A stretch of DNA of 64,000 bases from Bacteroidia bacterium (lineage in GTDB: Bacteria; Bacteroidota; Bacteroidia; Palsa-965). Shown here piece after piece: positions 1 to 8,768 of the stretch. Position 1 is the stretch's first letter; the number at the start of each line of letters is the position of its first letter. The position numbers were made by a program, and so were the translations under genes. The stretch spans positions 233,856 through 297,855 of the forward strand of contig JALONL010000002.1 in NCBI GenBank assembly GCA_025454955.1, in the 5' to 3' direction. The notes under the pieces are model-generated. The model searched no databases, had not been told where the DNA came from, and saw only the letters and a program-made list of their open reading frames with translations.

Positions 1-63
1 AACTTCTTCTGGAATAGCTTCCTGATTTGTTGTTTTAGAACGCTTTTGACTTTGAGACTGCAT
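1..63 (-). CDS. 5' end of an unidentified gene running off the left edge
   Basis: An ATG on the minus strand at 63-61 opens a frame that stays open to the window edge (21 codons). The start of the product is rich in Gln, Lys, Ser and Thr (MQSQSKRSKTTNQ). An exact TAnnTTTG element lies about 20 nt upstream at 92-85, which supports a real gene start. Too little of the protein is present to suggest a family. It is divergent from nothing nearby, since the next gene (233-811) is also on the minus strand and ends at 233. Confidence 0.4.
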   Translation of the reverse strand, partial: MQSQSQKRSKTTNQEAIPEEV

Positions 64-84
64 TGAATGATTTATTTTCAAATA

Positions 85-92
85 CAAAAATA
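85..92 (-). promoter_or_regulatory. Candidate Bacteroidota -7 box (TATTTTTG)
   Basis: On the minus strand the sequence reads TATTTTTG, an exact match to the TAnnTTTG -7 element of the Bacteroidota housekeeping sigma factor, 21 nt before the ATG at 63. I see no convincing TTTG -33 box at the usual distance, so this is tentative. Confidence 0.3.
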
Positions 93-232
93 ACTAATCA
101 TGCCCAATTTGCGAAAATCTGTTGATAAAACACCGGTTAAATTATTGCAATTTTCGATTGTTAAACCGGGCTAATTTCGACATTCATAAAAATTGCAATT
201 AATATCACCGCAGCAACTTGCAGTATTTTAAC

Positions 233-811
233 CTATCCCTGTTTATCCCCCAACCTCCTCACCTTCTCCAACCATTTCCCCCTCTTCGCTTCATCGGCCG
301 TTTTCACAATACCGATATAGGTAACACGCACCGGCTTCACCCCGCAAAACTCCAGCGTCGATTTCCGTAACTGATTCACACTCGGCCGCCCGAATGCGAA
401 ACGGTAATACCAGCCCGGCTGATCGAGTGTGGTGATGATATGCGCTGTTTTACCCGCCAGCAATTTATCCCACCACACACTGTTTGGACGCGGCTTAAAC
501 GCCATACCGGGCAAAAATAGCCGGTCGATAAAGCCTTTGGCAATGGCTGGCAAACCGCCCCACCACACCGGATGCACCCACACCAAATGATCGGCCCAGA
601 GGATTTTTTCCCAGGCAGCCAGCAGGTCGGGTTCGAGTTCCATGCGCTGCCGGTAGCCGTGGCGCAGGTTGGGATCGAATTGAAGATTGGCAATGATAAT
701 TTCCTCTACTTCGGCACCTGCCTGCAAAGCACCGCTGCGGTAGGCCTCAGCCAGTGCGAAATTGAAACTTTCCTTATCAGGATGGCAGTGGATGAGCACA
801 ATCTTTTTCAT
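233..811 (-). CDS. NAD(P)H dehydrogenase (quinone)-like flavodoxin-fold oxidoreductase
   Basis: A 192-residue cytosolic protein of the Flavodoxin_2 family (MdaB/KefF/NQO-like), expected to use FMN or FAD to pass two electrons from NAD(P)H to quinones or similar acceptors. The N-terminal strand followed by HCHPDKESFNFALA is the flavin-phosphate loop of the family. The segment WVHPVWWGGLPAIAKGFIDR (about residues 78-97) is the family's conserved flavin-binding stretch. Length is typical. It is the last gene of a minus-strand operon and begins 46 bp after the Crp/Fnr regulator stops. Inference: the regulator may control this reductase. The exact substrate cannot be read from sequence. Confidence 0.85.
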   Translation of the reverse strand: MKKIVLIHCHPDKESFNFALAEAYRSGALQAGAEVEEIIIANLQFDPNLRHGYRQRMELEPDLLAAWEKILWADHLVWVHPVWWGGLPAIAKGFIDRLFLPGMAFKPRPNSVWWDKLLAGKTAHIITTLDQPGWYYRFAFGRPSVNQLRKSTLEFCGVKPVRVTYIGIVKTADEAKRGKWLEKVRRLGDKQG

Positions 812-857
812 GCCGTAAAACTACCGGCAGCAAAAGAATTTCGGCGAGGACATTTGT

Positions 858-1451
858 CTAAAAAGCAGCCGCTTCGCGGCGGATGCGGCTCAGGTGGCGT
901 TGTGTAATGCCAAGATAGGACGCAAGGTAATGCAGCGGAATATGTTTCACATAATCGGGATAATCGCGCAGCAGCGAGGCGTAACGCTCTGCCGCCGATT
1001 CTTTCTGAAACTGAAACACGCGGCGTTCGAGTTCGAGGTACTGCTGCTCGGCCACCATTTTTTCAAAACGGAGCCATCCGGTACTCACCGCCGAAAGTCG
1101 GGCAATTTCGCGGCGCGGAAGCACAATAAGCGCTGCCGGTGCAATGGCCTGAATATTTTCTACCGAGGGATTACCCGTGATGTAAGAAGAATAAGCGGCA
1201 ATGAAAATATCAGGAAATAAAATACAGTAAGTTATTTCATCGCCAACGGGCGATACATAAAACGAGCGGAAGATTCCCGAAAGCACAAAACCCACTTCAT
1301 CATTCACTTCCCCTTCACGAATAAAAAATTCGTTGCGCTCCAATTTTCGGAAAGAAACATGCCGCAGCAAATCCTCCACATCGCCCTCGGTAAGAAAACC
1401 AAACGCAAGCAGATACGTTTTCAATCGCCGCAATGCCTCTTCGTTACTCAT
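858..1451 (-). CDS. Crp/Fnr family transcriptional regulator
   Basis: A 197-residue regulator with an N-terminal cyclic-nucleotide-binding-type beta barrel (about residues 20-125) and a C-terminal helix-turn-helix (about 160-190, HYLASYLGITQRHLSRIRRE). This is the short Bacteroidota type of Crp-like protein. It lacks the four N-terminal Cys of Fnr, so an iron-sulfur oxygen sensor is unlikely, and the ligand is unknown. The ATG overlaps the TGA of the preceding murF-alr gene by 4 nt (ATGA), which suggests translational coupling. The quinone reductase gene follows directly and is a plausible target. Confidence 0.88.
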   Translation of the reverse strand: MSNEEALRRLKTYLLAFGFLTEGDVEDLLRHVSFRKLERNEFFIREGEVNDEVGFVLSGIFRSFYVSPVGDEITYCILFPDIFIAAYSSYITGNPSVENIQAIAPAALIVLPRREIARLSAVSTGWLRFEKMVAEQQYLELERRVFQFQKESAAERYASLLRDYPDYVKHIPLHYLASYLGITQRHLSRIRREAAAF

Positions 1452-3925
1452 TCCTGATAATACACCCGTTTTACACGACCCGATACATTGGTGAGCACTT
1501 CATACGGAATGGTTTCCATGGCCTGCGCCAGTTCGCCAATGGGATGATCGGGACTGAATACAATTACCTCGTCGCCTTCCTCGCAGTCAATGTCGGTTAC
1601 ATCGAGCATGCACATGTCCATGCACACATTGCCAATGATGTATGCGGGTTTTCCGTTTATCCACATACATCCGCGGCCGTTGCTGAGTTTGCGGCTCAGT
1701 CCGTCGGCATAGCCAATGGGTACTGTGGCGGTGCGGGTGTTGTGTGTGGTCTTTCCTTTGCGGCTGTAGCCCACGGTTTCGCCGGCGGGTACGTTTTTGA
1801 TTTGTGAAATGGTGGTGCGCAGCGTACCAATCTGGCGCAGGCGTTTTTGTTCGTCGGCATCCACACCCACGCCGTAAAGGCCCACGCCGAGGCGCACGCA
1901 TTCAAACTGCGCATCGGGAAAACGTACGATGCCGGCCGAGTTGAGTATGTGGCGGAAAACGGGTTGCGTGAAATGACTGCGCAATACATCGCTCATGGCA
2001 ATGAATTGTTTGATCTGCGCATTGGTAAAACCATCGTGCTCGGCTTCATCGCTGGCGGCAAGGTGCGAAAATACCGAGCGCACCGTTAAGTCTTTCGCAT
2101 TTTTGAGCCGCACCACCAGTTCGTTTATGTCGCTTTGCTCAAAGCCCAAACGGCGCATGCCTGTATCGAGTTTGATGTGTACGGGCACGGGCGGCGTTTC
2201 GGGGTGGCGCTGACGGTAACGGCGTGCCACTTCGTCGAAAAGCTGGAGAATGCGGAACGAAAAAATTTCGGGTTCGAGCTGATAACGGATCATGGTTTCG
2301 TAGCTCTGCTCTTCGGGATTCATTACCATTACAGGCAATGTAATTCCCGCCCGGCGCAGTTCCACACCTTCGTCGGCATAGGCCACGGCAAGGTAATCGA
2401 CACGATGATATTGCAGCACATTGGCAATTTCAAAACTTCCGCTGCCGTACGAAAATGCTTTCACCATAGCCATAATTTTTGTGCCGGGATGAATGCGCGA
2501 GCGGAAGTAATTGAGGTTATGCACCACGGCATTGAGATCAATTTCGAGCACCGTTTCGTGTGCTTTCTGCTGCAACACCTTGCTTATGGCTTCGAAACCA
2601 AATGCCCGTGCGCCTTTAATCAGAATGGTTTCGTCGTGAAACTGCGATACGTGAAAAGCCGCCAGAAAATCGCGCGTGGTGGCGAAGAATTGTTTTTCGT
2701 TTACCGCAAACAACTGCTGCTGGCTGCCAATGGCACTGCCTATGCCAATGAGCCGGTGAATGCCTTTGGCCTGCAGCAAGGCAGCCACTTCGCCGTAAAG
2801 CTGTGCTTCGTTACGCCCGCTTTGCAGAATATCGCTGAGAATGAGTGTGCGTTTGGGGTGCTGCTGCTGCTGATTGAGAAAATCAAGCGCTACGGAAAGC
2901 GAACCGAGATCGGAATTGTAGCTGTCGTTTATTACCGAACAATTGCTCACGCCCTCTTTCATTTCCAAACGCATGGCCACAGGTGTAAGCTGTTTCATGC
3001 GGGCGGCAATGGTTTCGTCGCTCAGTCCGAAATGCAGCAGCACACACCAGCAGTGTATGGCATTTTCTATCGAAGCCTCGTCGGTAAAGGGAATGCGAAT
3101 GGTTACAAAGCGGTGATCGTACACGCCTTTGAGTTCGGTTTCGTGTCCGTCGCGTTTAATATCGGCCAGTTGCAGGGTGGCTTTCGATTTGCGCGACCAA
3201 CTGAAACGCTGTGTGTTTGCGCCTTCGCCGGTGGCGAGGAGCGTGTAGGTGGCGGCATCGTCTTTGCCCGAAATGATGAGCGATGCGCCCTCGAGGAGTT
3301 TGAGTTTTTCGTGCGTTTTCTGTTCGCGGCTCACGAAATTTTCGTCGTGCGCAGGGCCGATGTTGGTGAGCAGGGCCACATCGGGTTGCAGGATGTGTTG
3401 CAGGCGCTGCATTTCGCCGGTGCGCGAAATGCCGGCTTCGAAAATGCCGAGGGTGTGTTCTTCGCTCATCTGCCACACCGAGAGCGGCACACCCACCTGC
3501 GAGTTGTAACTCTTTGGACTGCGCACAATGCGGTAATCATCGCGCAGCAACTGCCAGAGCCATTCTTTTACAATGGTTTTTCCGTTGCTGCCGGTAATGG
3601 CTATTACCGGAAAATGAAATTGTTTGCGGTGATGGGCCGCCAGATCCTGCAAAGCCGTAAGCGTATCGGGCACGCGAATAAAGCCTGCATCGGGAAAAGC
3701 AGCCGCATCGGGCATTTCCGACACGATAAAGAAACGTATGCCACGGGTGTAAAGATCGGCAATGAAGCTGTGCCCGTTGTGCCGCTCACCGCGTATGGCG
3801 AAGAACACGGCGGCCTCAGTTTGGGCCGTGTTGCGGCTGTCGATAAGGAGGTGCTGCACGGGGCCGTCGGCAGCGGGCGGGGCGGCATTCAGTATGCGGG
3901 CAATGTCGGAAAAGCGGTAGTTCAT
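1448..3925 (-). CDS. murF-alr: Bifunctional UDP-MurNAc-tripeptide:D-Ala-D-Ala ligase / alanine racemase
   Basis: An 825-residue fusion. The N-terminal half is MurF, which adds D-Ala-D-Ala to the UDP-MurNAc tripeptide in the cytosol; its ATP loop TGSNGKT is at residues 111-117. The C-terminal half (from about 455) is the PLP-dependent alanine racemase that makes D-Ala; the PLP lysine lies in [10 protein letters not shown]. The fusion is common in Bacteroidota and puts precursor supply and use in one chain. The longer open frame to 4069 would run deep into tdk. I chose the ATG at 3925 because it overlaps the tdk stop by 4 nt (ATGA) and the protein then begins like other MurF enzymes (MNYRFSDIA). 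The TGA in turn overlaps the ATG of the Crp/Fnr gene. Confidence 0.95.
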   Translation of the reverse strand: MNYRFSDIARILNAAPPAADGPVQHLLIDSRNTAQTEAAVFFAIRGERHNGHSFIADLYTRGIRFFIVSEMPDAAAFPDAGFIRVPDTLTALQDLAAHHRKQFHFPVIAITGSNGKTIVKEWLWQLLRDDYRIVRSPKSYNSQVGVPLSVWQMSEEHTLGIFEAGISRTGEMQRLQHILQPDVALLTNIGPAHDENFVSREQKTHEKLKLLEGASLIISGKDDAATYTLLATGEGANTQRFSWSRKSKATLQLADIKRDGHETELKGVYDHRFVTIRIPFTDEASIENAIHCWCVLLHFGLSDETIAARMKQLTPVAMRLEMKEGVSNCSVINDSYNSDLGSLSVALDFLNQQQQHPKRTLILSDILQSGRNEAQLYGEVAALLQAKGIHRLIGIGSAIGSQQQLFAVNEKQFFATTRDFLAAFHVSQFHDETILIKGARAFGFEAISKVLQQKAHETVLEIDLNAVVHNLNYFRSRIHPGTKIMAMVKAFSYGSGSFEIANVLQYHRVDYLAVAYADEGVELRRAGITLPVMVMNPEEQSYETMIRYQLEPEIFSFRILQLFDEVARRYRQRHPETPPVPVHIKLDTGMRRLGFEQSDINELVVRLKNAKDLTVRSVFSHLAASDEAEHDGFTNAQIKQFIAMSDVLRSHFTQPVFRHILNSAGIVRFPDAQFECVRLGVGLYGVGVDADEQKRLRQIGTLRTTISQIKNVPAGETVGYSRKGKTTHNTRTATVPIGYADGLSRKLSNGRGCMWINGKPAYIIGNVCMDMCMLDVTDIDCEEGDEVIVFSPDHPIGELAQAMETIPYEVLTNVSGRVKRVYYQE

Positions 3926-4515
3926 AGCTGCGGATGTTCGGCCTGCATGGCTTCGCTGAAGCAGTCGCGGCAGAGTGGTTCGTAGCTGTCTTTTTCGCCA
4001 AGCTGAATGAGCGATTCGCCGCCCGTAATACGGTGCGAATGGTTGGCAATATGCCCGCAGCGCATACAAATGGCGTGTACTTTGGTCACATATTCGGCCA
4101 CCGACATGAGTGCCGGAATCGGCCCAAAGGGTTTGCCGAGATAATCCATATCCAGCCCCGCCACAATTACACGTATGCCGTTATCGGCCAGTTGCGTGCA
4201 TACCTGCGTGAGACCTTCATCGAAAAACTGCGCTTCGTCGATGCCTACCACATCCACATCGCTGGCCAGCAGCATGATGTTAGACGAGGAAGGCACCGGA
4301 GTGGAATGAATGGCATTGGCATCGTGCGATACGACCTGGGTTTCGTCGTAGCGGGTATCCATGGCGGGTTTGAAAATTTCTACTTTAAGCCGTGCAAACT
4401 GGGCGCGTTTGAGGCGGCGGATGAGTTCTTCGGTCTTGCCGGAAAACATAGATCCGCAAACGACTTCGATCCAGCCCCGGCGCTTTTGCGGATGTTGTGT
4501 GTTTTCGATGAACAT
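3922..4515 (-). CDS. tdk: Thymidine kinase (type II)
   Basis: A 197-residue type II thymidine kinase that phosphorylates thymidine to dTMP for salvage. The P-loop [10 protein letters not shown] is near residues 21-30. The Walker-B-like DEAQFF and two zinc-binding CxxC pairs (CMRCGH and CRDCF) are present, which marks the tetrameric type. Length is normal. It is the first gene of the operon leading to murF-alr, and its stop codon overlaps the murF start. The 89-bp gap to the divergent gene at 4605 should hold promoters for both. Confidence 0.95.
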   Translation of the reverse strand: MFIENTQHPQKRRGWIEVVCGSMFSGKTEELIRRLKRAQFARLKVEIFKPAMDTRYDETQVVSHDANAIHSTPVPSSSNIMLLASDVDVVGIDEAQFFDEGLTQVCTQLADNGIRVIVAGLDMDYLGKPFGPIPALMSVAEYVTKVHAICMRCGHIANHSHRITGGESLIQLGEKDSYEPLCRDCFSEAMQAEHPQL

Positions 4516-4544
4516 TGTTCTCGGGTATGCGGACAGAAATTGTG

Positions 4545-4552
4545 TAATTTTG
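4545..4552 (+). promoter_or_regulatory. Candidate -7 box (TAATTTTG)
   Basis: TAATTTTG fits TAnnTTTG exactly and lies 52 nt upstream of the ATG at 4605, within the divergent tdk/4605 intergenic region. No good -33 TTTG is seen at the proper spacing. Confidence 0.3.
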
Positions 4553-4604
4553 TAAAGCCGTCCGCTCCGGCAAATCTAACCAAAAAGGCGTTTTCCTATC
4601 GCTC

Positions 4605-5378
4605 ATGGCTAATCATAAGCTGCGTAAAAATGAACTCCGCAAGGAGATCGCTGCACTCATCGACAGTATTAAGAACCAGTCGGACAGAATTGGCACCACC
4701 CGCCACGTTCCCCAACCCGATATCGACCTTATCCTCCACAGCATAGAACAGTTGCACCGCAAAGCCGTGGTGTTCAGCTACCTGAATACACTTCCCGAAG
4801 AGGAAGAGGCGGTACTTCAGCCGGTAGAAACAAGGAAACCCGAGCCGGTGGTTATTGCCCTCAACGAACAAAAAGCTCCGGCACCCGAAACACCTCCGCA
4901 GCCAGAAATAAAATTGCCCGAGCCGCCAAAAGCGGAACCTGTACCAGTACCAGAAGTAAAAGCACCCGAGCCGCCCAAAGCGGAACCCGTGCCTGTGCCC
5001 GAAGTAAAAGCGCCCGAGCCGCCAGAAGCGGAACCCGTGCCCGCACCCGAAGTAAAAGCACCCGAACCGCCCAAAGCGGAACCCGTGCCTTTGCCCGAAG
5101 TAAAAGCACCCGAACCGGCCGTTGCCACGCCCAAACCCGCAGCCCGCGGCAAAGACGTGCGCAGCATGATCGGGTTTAACGAAAAGCTCATGTTCCTGCG
5201 CAATCTCTTTGGCGGCGATGCAGCCGCTTACGACGAAGCGCTCAATCATTTAAACACCACCACATCGGCCGGCGAAGCCGAAGCATTTGTTTCGGTGCTG
5301 CAACGCGAATACCGCTGGGCCTCCGACTCAGAACCGGCCGAGTTGTTTCGCAATGTGGTTAAACGTCGTTTCAGCTAA
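4605..5378 (+). CDS. Protein of unknown function with Pro-rich repeat linker and conserved C-terminal domain
   Basis: A 257-residue protein with no signal peptide or membrane segment. Residues 1-70 are charged and helical (many Lys/Arg, then a segment with LILHSIEQLHRKA). Residues about 105-170 are a proline-rich linker made of four near-identical 16-residue units (PEPPKAEPVPVPEVKA). Residues about 180-257 form a compact region starting MIGFNEKLMFLRNLFGGD and ending with a basic RRF. I recognise this C-terminal pattern from uncharacterised Bacteroidota proteins but know no function. It is followed after 8 bp by the secreted M28 peptidase gene, so the two are probably cotranscribed. A scaffold or spacer role is a guess. 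Confidence 0.75.
   Translation: MANHKLRKNELRKEIAALIDSIKNQSDRIGTTRHVPQPDIDLILHSIEQLHRKAVVFSYLNTLPEEEEAVLQPVETRKPEPVVIALNEQKAPAPETPPQPEIKLPEPPKAEPVPVPEVKAPEPPKAEPVPVPEVKAPEPPEAEPVPAPEVKAPEPPKAEPVPLPEVKAPEPAVATPKPAARGKDVRSMIGFNEKLMFLRNLFGGDAAAYDEALNHLNTTTSAGEAEAFVSVLQREYRWASDSEPAELFRNVVKRRFS
4917..5108 (+). repeat. Four 48-bp tandem repeats encoding a Pro-rich linker
   Basis: Four consecutive 48-bp units start at 4917, 4965, 5013 and 5061, each encoding PEPP(K/E)AEPVP(V/A/L)PEVKA, with a partial fifth from 5109. Differences are mostly synonymous or P/A/V/L swaps. The unit is a multiple of three, so copy-number change would keep the frame. Confidence 0.9.
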
Positions 5379-5386
5379 TCTGCCAC

Positions 5387-6739
5387 ATGCCGCGCCTCAC
5401 GCTTTCGCTTTTATTTACCCTTTTGCTGCTGGCCCAGTTGGCCGCACAGCAAAGCGATGTGGTGTCGCAGCTTCCCTACGCCCGCAGCATTATTGATACG
5501 CTGGCCTCGCCCTCCATGCACGGACGCGGCTACGTAAACAAAGGCGATAAAATTGCGGCCAACTGGATAAGCAACGAGTTTAAAAAGTTCGGGCTGCTTT
5601 CGTTCAATAAAAGCGGAAGCTACGAACAGCCGTTTTCATTTCCGGTAAATACATTTCCCGGAAAAGTAGAAATGACTTTCATCTGGAAAGACGGCCGCCG
5701 CGAAACCAGCGACCCCGGCGAGCATTTCATTGTGCGCAGCTCATCGCCATCGGTGAAAGGAAATTTTAAAGTGGTTCGCTTCGATTCATCGGTGGTAAAA
5801 ACCGAAGCCGGTATAAAAGCCTTTCTGGCACAGAACCTCAAAAAAGTATTTGTGCTGGTGGATACCACCGGCGTGCGCGAAAAAGCCAAACGCGATTTAC
5901 TGGTGAATTTTGTGCGTTTCCCGCGCAACGTAAAAGGCATACTCATTCCCGTGCAGCTAAACGTAATGCACGAACACGAGGGCGACAACTGCACCAAACT
6001 CAATCCCTGGGATTTTTCGCAAACGCAGTCGCTGGTGCCGGTAATTGAAATTGAATCCGCGTGGAAAACGGTGAGTGAAATTGACATTATTGTAGGTGCA
6101 AAATTCATCCGCAATTACACCTCGCAAAACGTAATAGGCTACATACGCGGCAGCCAGCAGCCCGATTCGTTTCTGGTATTTACGGCGCATTACGATCACC
6201 TGGGGCAAATGGGCCAGCGTGTTTACTTTCCCGGTGCCAACGACAATGCCAGCGGTGTGGCCATGCTCATGTGTCTGGCAAAGCATTACAGCAATCCGGC
6301 CAACCGGCCAAAATGCTCGGTGGTGTTTATCGCCTTCGGTGCCGAGGAAGTGGGGCTGATAGGTTCGGCATGGTTTTGCCGCAATCCGCTTTTTCCGCTC
6401 AACAGCATTAAGTTTCTCATCAACATGGACATTATCGGCACCGGCGACGAAGGCATTACCGTGGTGAATGCCACGCTGTTTGACGAAGATTTTAAACTGA
6501 TGCAGAAACTCAATGCACAACGCAGCTATTTGCCCCTGATTAAACCCCGCGGCAAAGCAGCCATAAGCGATCATTTCTATTTCACCGAACGCGATGTGCC
6601 CTGCTTTTACATTTACACCATGGGCGGCATAAGAGCCTATCACGACACCTGCGACCGGCGCGAAACATTGCCGCTCACAGAGTTTGATGATTTGTTTTTA
6701 TTGCTTGTAGATTTTGCGTCGGTGCTTGATGCCGCGTAG
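5387..6739 (+). CDS. Secreted M28 family zinc peptidase
   Basis: A 450-residue exported metallopeptidase. A signal peptide spans about residues 1-20 (hydrophobic LTLSLLFTLLLLAQLAAQ). The M28 dinuclear zinc ligands appear in order: His in TAHYDHLG, bridging Asp in GANDNASG, the Glu pair in GAEEVGLIG, Asp in INMDIIG and His in YHDTCD near the C-terminus. A PA-like insert precedes the catalytic domain. The likely role is aminopeptidase or carboxypeptidase digestion in the periplasm or outside the cell. There is no T9SS sorting domain. It follows the 4605 gene by 8 bp. Confidence 0.9.
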   Translation: MPRLTLSLLFTLLLLAQLAAQQSDVVSQLPYARSIIDTLASPSMHGRGYVNKGDKIAANWISNEFKKFGLLSFNKSGSYEQPFSFPVNTFPGKVEMTFIWKDGRRETSDPGEHFIVRSSSPSVKGNFKVVRFDSSVVKTEAGIKAFLAQNLKKVFVLVDTTGVREKAKRDLLVNFVRFPRNVKGILIPVQLNVMHEHEGDNCTKLNPWDFSQTQSLVPVIEIESAWKTVSEIDIIVGAKFIRNYTSQNVIGYIRGSQQPDSFLVFTAHYDHLGQMGQRVYFPGANDNASGVAMLMCLAKHYSNPANRPKCSVVFIAFGAEEVGLIGSAWFCRNPLFPLNSIKFLINMDIIGTGDEGITVVNATLFDEDFKLMQKLNAQRSYLPLIKPRGKAAISDHFYFTERDVPCFYIYTMGGIRAYHDTCDRRETLPLTEFDDLFLLLVDFASVLDAA

Positions 6740-6744
6740 CAGAA

Positions 6745-7578
6745 TTAATTTGACGACACCTGCACCTGCCAGGAGAAACTGCCGGAGATACGGTTATCCC
6801 CATTCAGCTTTTCGTAAAGTCGCAGGTATTTCACATGCACATCTGCTGGCTGACGTTTGCCATTAACAGTGAAACGACGCATATCGATAGCGAATGAATA
6901 ATTGCGGGAGTTGGTAATTATTCCGTCGGCCACGAGTTGTTTTACAAACTCTTTCTGAATACTGTCGCTGTGTGTGTTGCAGTGGCATTCGTCGTAATCG
7001 TTCGACGGATATACATTTACATCCACATTGCCGTTATCGTCTATATTGTAATTAAAGGCGTATTCGTTAACCTCATCAGTATTCACCGCGGTTGATGATT
7101 CCACTCCTTCGGGGGTAATTTCCACATTGGTTACTGCATCCTCGTCGGAAGCCGAAACCGTAATGCGGGCATTGGCTGGCGCGTTAATGGTGTATTCGCG
7201 TCGCAGCGAATCGCCGTTGGGATTTTGTTTTACGTTTACCGTAACCACGGGCGTATCAAGCGGGTTGAGCAGGGTGGTGTCGGTGAGTGCCACAGCGGGC
7301 TTATGCTGTACCTGCGGGGCAGGATTTTCGTTGGTGGTGTTTACGGCTATTAAAGCTGCAAGGCCCGATGCAGCGCCGGCAATGATAATGGATGTCATGT
7401 AGAGCGGTGGTTTAAATGAATACCACGGCAATTTGCCCGGCGCGCCAATGTGCGGCGACTGCGGCAAAAGCTGACCTGCGGCGTGGAGACGGGCCCAGTG
7501 CTCCACTTCGCTCAATGGCACCTCCGAAGGCAGCTCATTGAGCCGGCTGAAAAGATCGGTGATGCGTTGATCTGTCAT
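6745..7578 (-). CDS. Membrane protein paired with an ECF sigma factor, probable anti-sigma factor
   Basis: A 277-residue protein with a short cytosolic N-terminus (about 1-58), a single transmembrane helix at about 59-80 (MTSIIIAGAASGLAALIAV) and a roughly 190-residue extracytoplasmic part rich in Asp and Asn. Its last third contains a conserved-looking block (EFVKQLVADGIITNSRNYSF and DVHVKYLRLYEKL). It follows the sigma factor gene by 38 bp on the same strand. Position and topology fit an anti-sigma factor, but no classical zinc-binding ASD motif (HxxxCxxC) is visible, so this is inferred from context. Confidence 0.65.
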   Translation of the reverse strand: MTDQRITDLFSRLNELPSEVPLSEVEHWARLHAAGQLLPQSPHIGAPGKLPWYSFKPPLYMTSIIIAGAASGLAALIAVNTTNENPAPQVQHKPAVALTDTTLLNPLDTPVVTVNVKQNPNGDSLRREYTINAPANARITVSASDEDAVTNVEITPEGVESSTAVNTDEVNEYAFNYNIDDNGNVDVNVYPSNDYDECHCNTHSDSIQKEFVKQLVADGIITNSRNYSFAIDMRRFTVNGKRQPADVHVKYLRLYEKLNGDNRISGSFSWQVQVSSN

Positions 7579-7616
7579 TTTATTGTCGTGATTATTAGTA
7601 TGAATTGGTTGTTCTA

Positions 7617-8171
7617 TTAAAGTAATGAAGTGAGGCGGAAAGAATGTTCCTGACGCAGTTCGGGTACGCCCTCGTCGTCGAGGAGTTTTCTTACTCTTTG
7701 CCGTGCGCGGCTTACGCGGGTTTTTACGGCTTCCACGCGGCAGTTTTGCATATCGGCAATTTCCTGCATACTGAATCCCGATACTTCGAACATGAGCAAT
7801 GCCTCTTTTTCCTGAGCGCCCAGCTGGTTAATGGCTTTATGCAGGTAGTGCATATCCATTGCCGTTTCGGGGCTTCCGGTGCGGCTTTCCATGCGGCGCA
7901 GCATTTTCTCATCGAATGAGGCCGAAAATTTCTGCCTCCGCATCAAATCGCGCACAAGGTTGTTGGCTACACAAATCATCCAGCCCAGCAGTTTTTCGCG
8001 GTCTTTAATGCTTTCGTATCGTTGCAGCGCAATAAGCACGGTTTCCTGCACCAGATCTTCCGGATCGAGTAACCCCCACGCATGACTCCGGCAGTAGCGC
8101 GTAAAGCGCTCGTGTACCTGAGCATAGCGGGAAAGGAAATCCCTGTTTATATCGCCTTGTGATGGATTCAC
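7617..8171 (-). CDS. ECF-type RNA polymerase sigma factor
   Basis: A 184-residue sigma-70 family protein of ECF size. Region 2 covers about residues 20-90, including DPEDLVQETVLIAL and LLGWMICVANNLVRDLMRR. Region 4 covers about 110-165, with the helix-turn-helix MQEIADMQNCRVEAVKTRVS. The start codon is GTG at 8171; no ATG lies near the family start. It is cotranscribed with the membrane protein downstream, a probable regulator of its activity. Targets are unknown; the large surface protein gene at 8769 diverges from it across a 597-bp gap. Confidence 0.92.
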   Translation of the reverse strand: MNPSQGDINRDFLSRYAQVHERFTRYCRSHAWGLLDPEDLVQETVLIALQRYESIKDREKLLGWMICVANNLVRDLMRRQKFSASFDEKMLRRMESRTGSPETAMDMHYLHKAINQLGAQEKEALLMFEVSGFSMQEIADMQNCRVEAVKTRVSRARQRVRKLLDDEGVPELRQEHSFRLTSLL

Positions 8172-8588
8172 GAATATAATGTCGGATAATTCGGGGAAAG
8201 GTGACAGGACTGCTGTTTATTTCTACGTAAAAATCTGATTACCTGATATTTAATTTGCGGATATTCCCCTGATTCATATTTCATCAAATAAAATTCACCC
8301 GAACCTCTTTTTTATATTCTTCCATCCGCCGAAGAAATTGAACCAACTGCCGATAACAACATCAAACTAAAACCTGTTTAGTAACCAACCGCCGATAAAA
8401 ACCCGCAAACAATCGAAGTTTAATTACCGAACTAATGTATTCATATCAGACGGCGAAACACCCTGTTTTACTAATGGCACGCTTATTGCAACATTAACAA
8501 AACATCATATTATTTCGCATATTTTTCGATTGGGCATAAGCATCTAATACGTACCGGAAAAAATATTGTTTCTTTTATTTTGCGTAAC

Positions 8589-8613
8589 AATTCCGCTTTA
8601 TTTAGGCGGAATT
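8589..8613 (+). promoter_or_regulatory. Hairpin with U-rich tail in the leader of the surface protein gene
   Basis: The arms AATTCCGC (8589-8596) and GCGGAATT (8606-8613) are perfect complements around a 9-nt loop, followed by TTGATTTT. It looks like a weak intrinsic terminator or attenuator about 155 nt upstream of the ATG at 8769. It could instead terminate a short leader RNA. Confidence 0.4.
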
Positions 8614-8754
8614 TTGATTTTCAGCCAGTTAGGGGCGGAAAAAATTTTTCGCCCGTTTCCCCCTCCGATTAAGATTGTGTTACCTGCGAAACTCTGTCCT
8701 ATACAGGGGCGTTAGATCAGGTAGTTCTTTGCTTCACACAAATCATTTAACCGG

Positions 8755-8761
8755 AAAGGAG
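8755..8761 (+). promoter_or_regulatory. Strong Shine-Dalgarno-like site (AAAGGAG)
   Basis: AAAGGAG ends 7 nt before the ATG at 8769. Most starts in this window lack any such site, so this one supports the chosen start and suggests unusually strong initiation. Confidence 0.6.
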
Positions 8762-8768
8762 AAAAGCT

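Larger units (their letters stand above)
8172..8768. other. 597-bp divergent intergenic region
   Basis: This gap separates the ECF sigma gene (minus strand) from the large surface-protein gene (plus strand). It is AT-rich and has no coding frame I can support. It contains a perfect 8-bp hairpin at 8589-8613 and a Shine-Dalgarno-like site just before 8769. The length suggests a long 5' leader or multiple regulatory sites for the surface protein. Confidence 0.5.

Noticed and set aside
2135..3985. 616-codon open frame on the plus strand opposite murF-alr
   Set aside because: It is antisense to a gene with clear MurF and alanine racemase motifs. Its translation has no recognisable domain and is rich in His, Phe and Cys, as expected for a mirror frame of biased codons.
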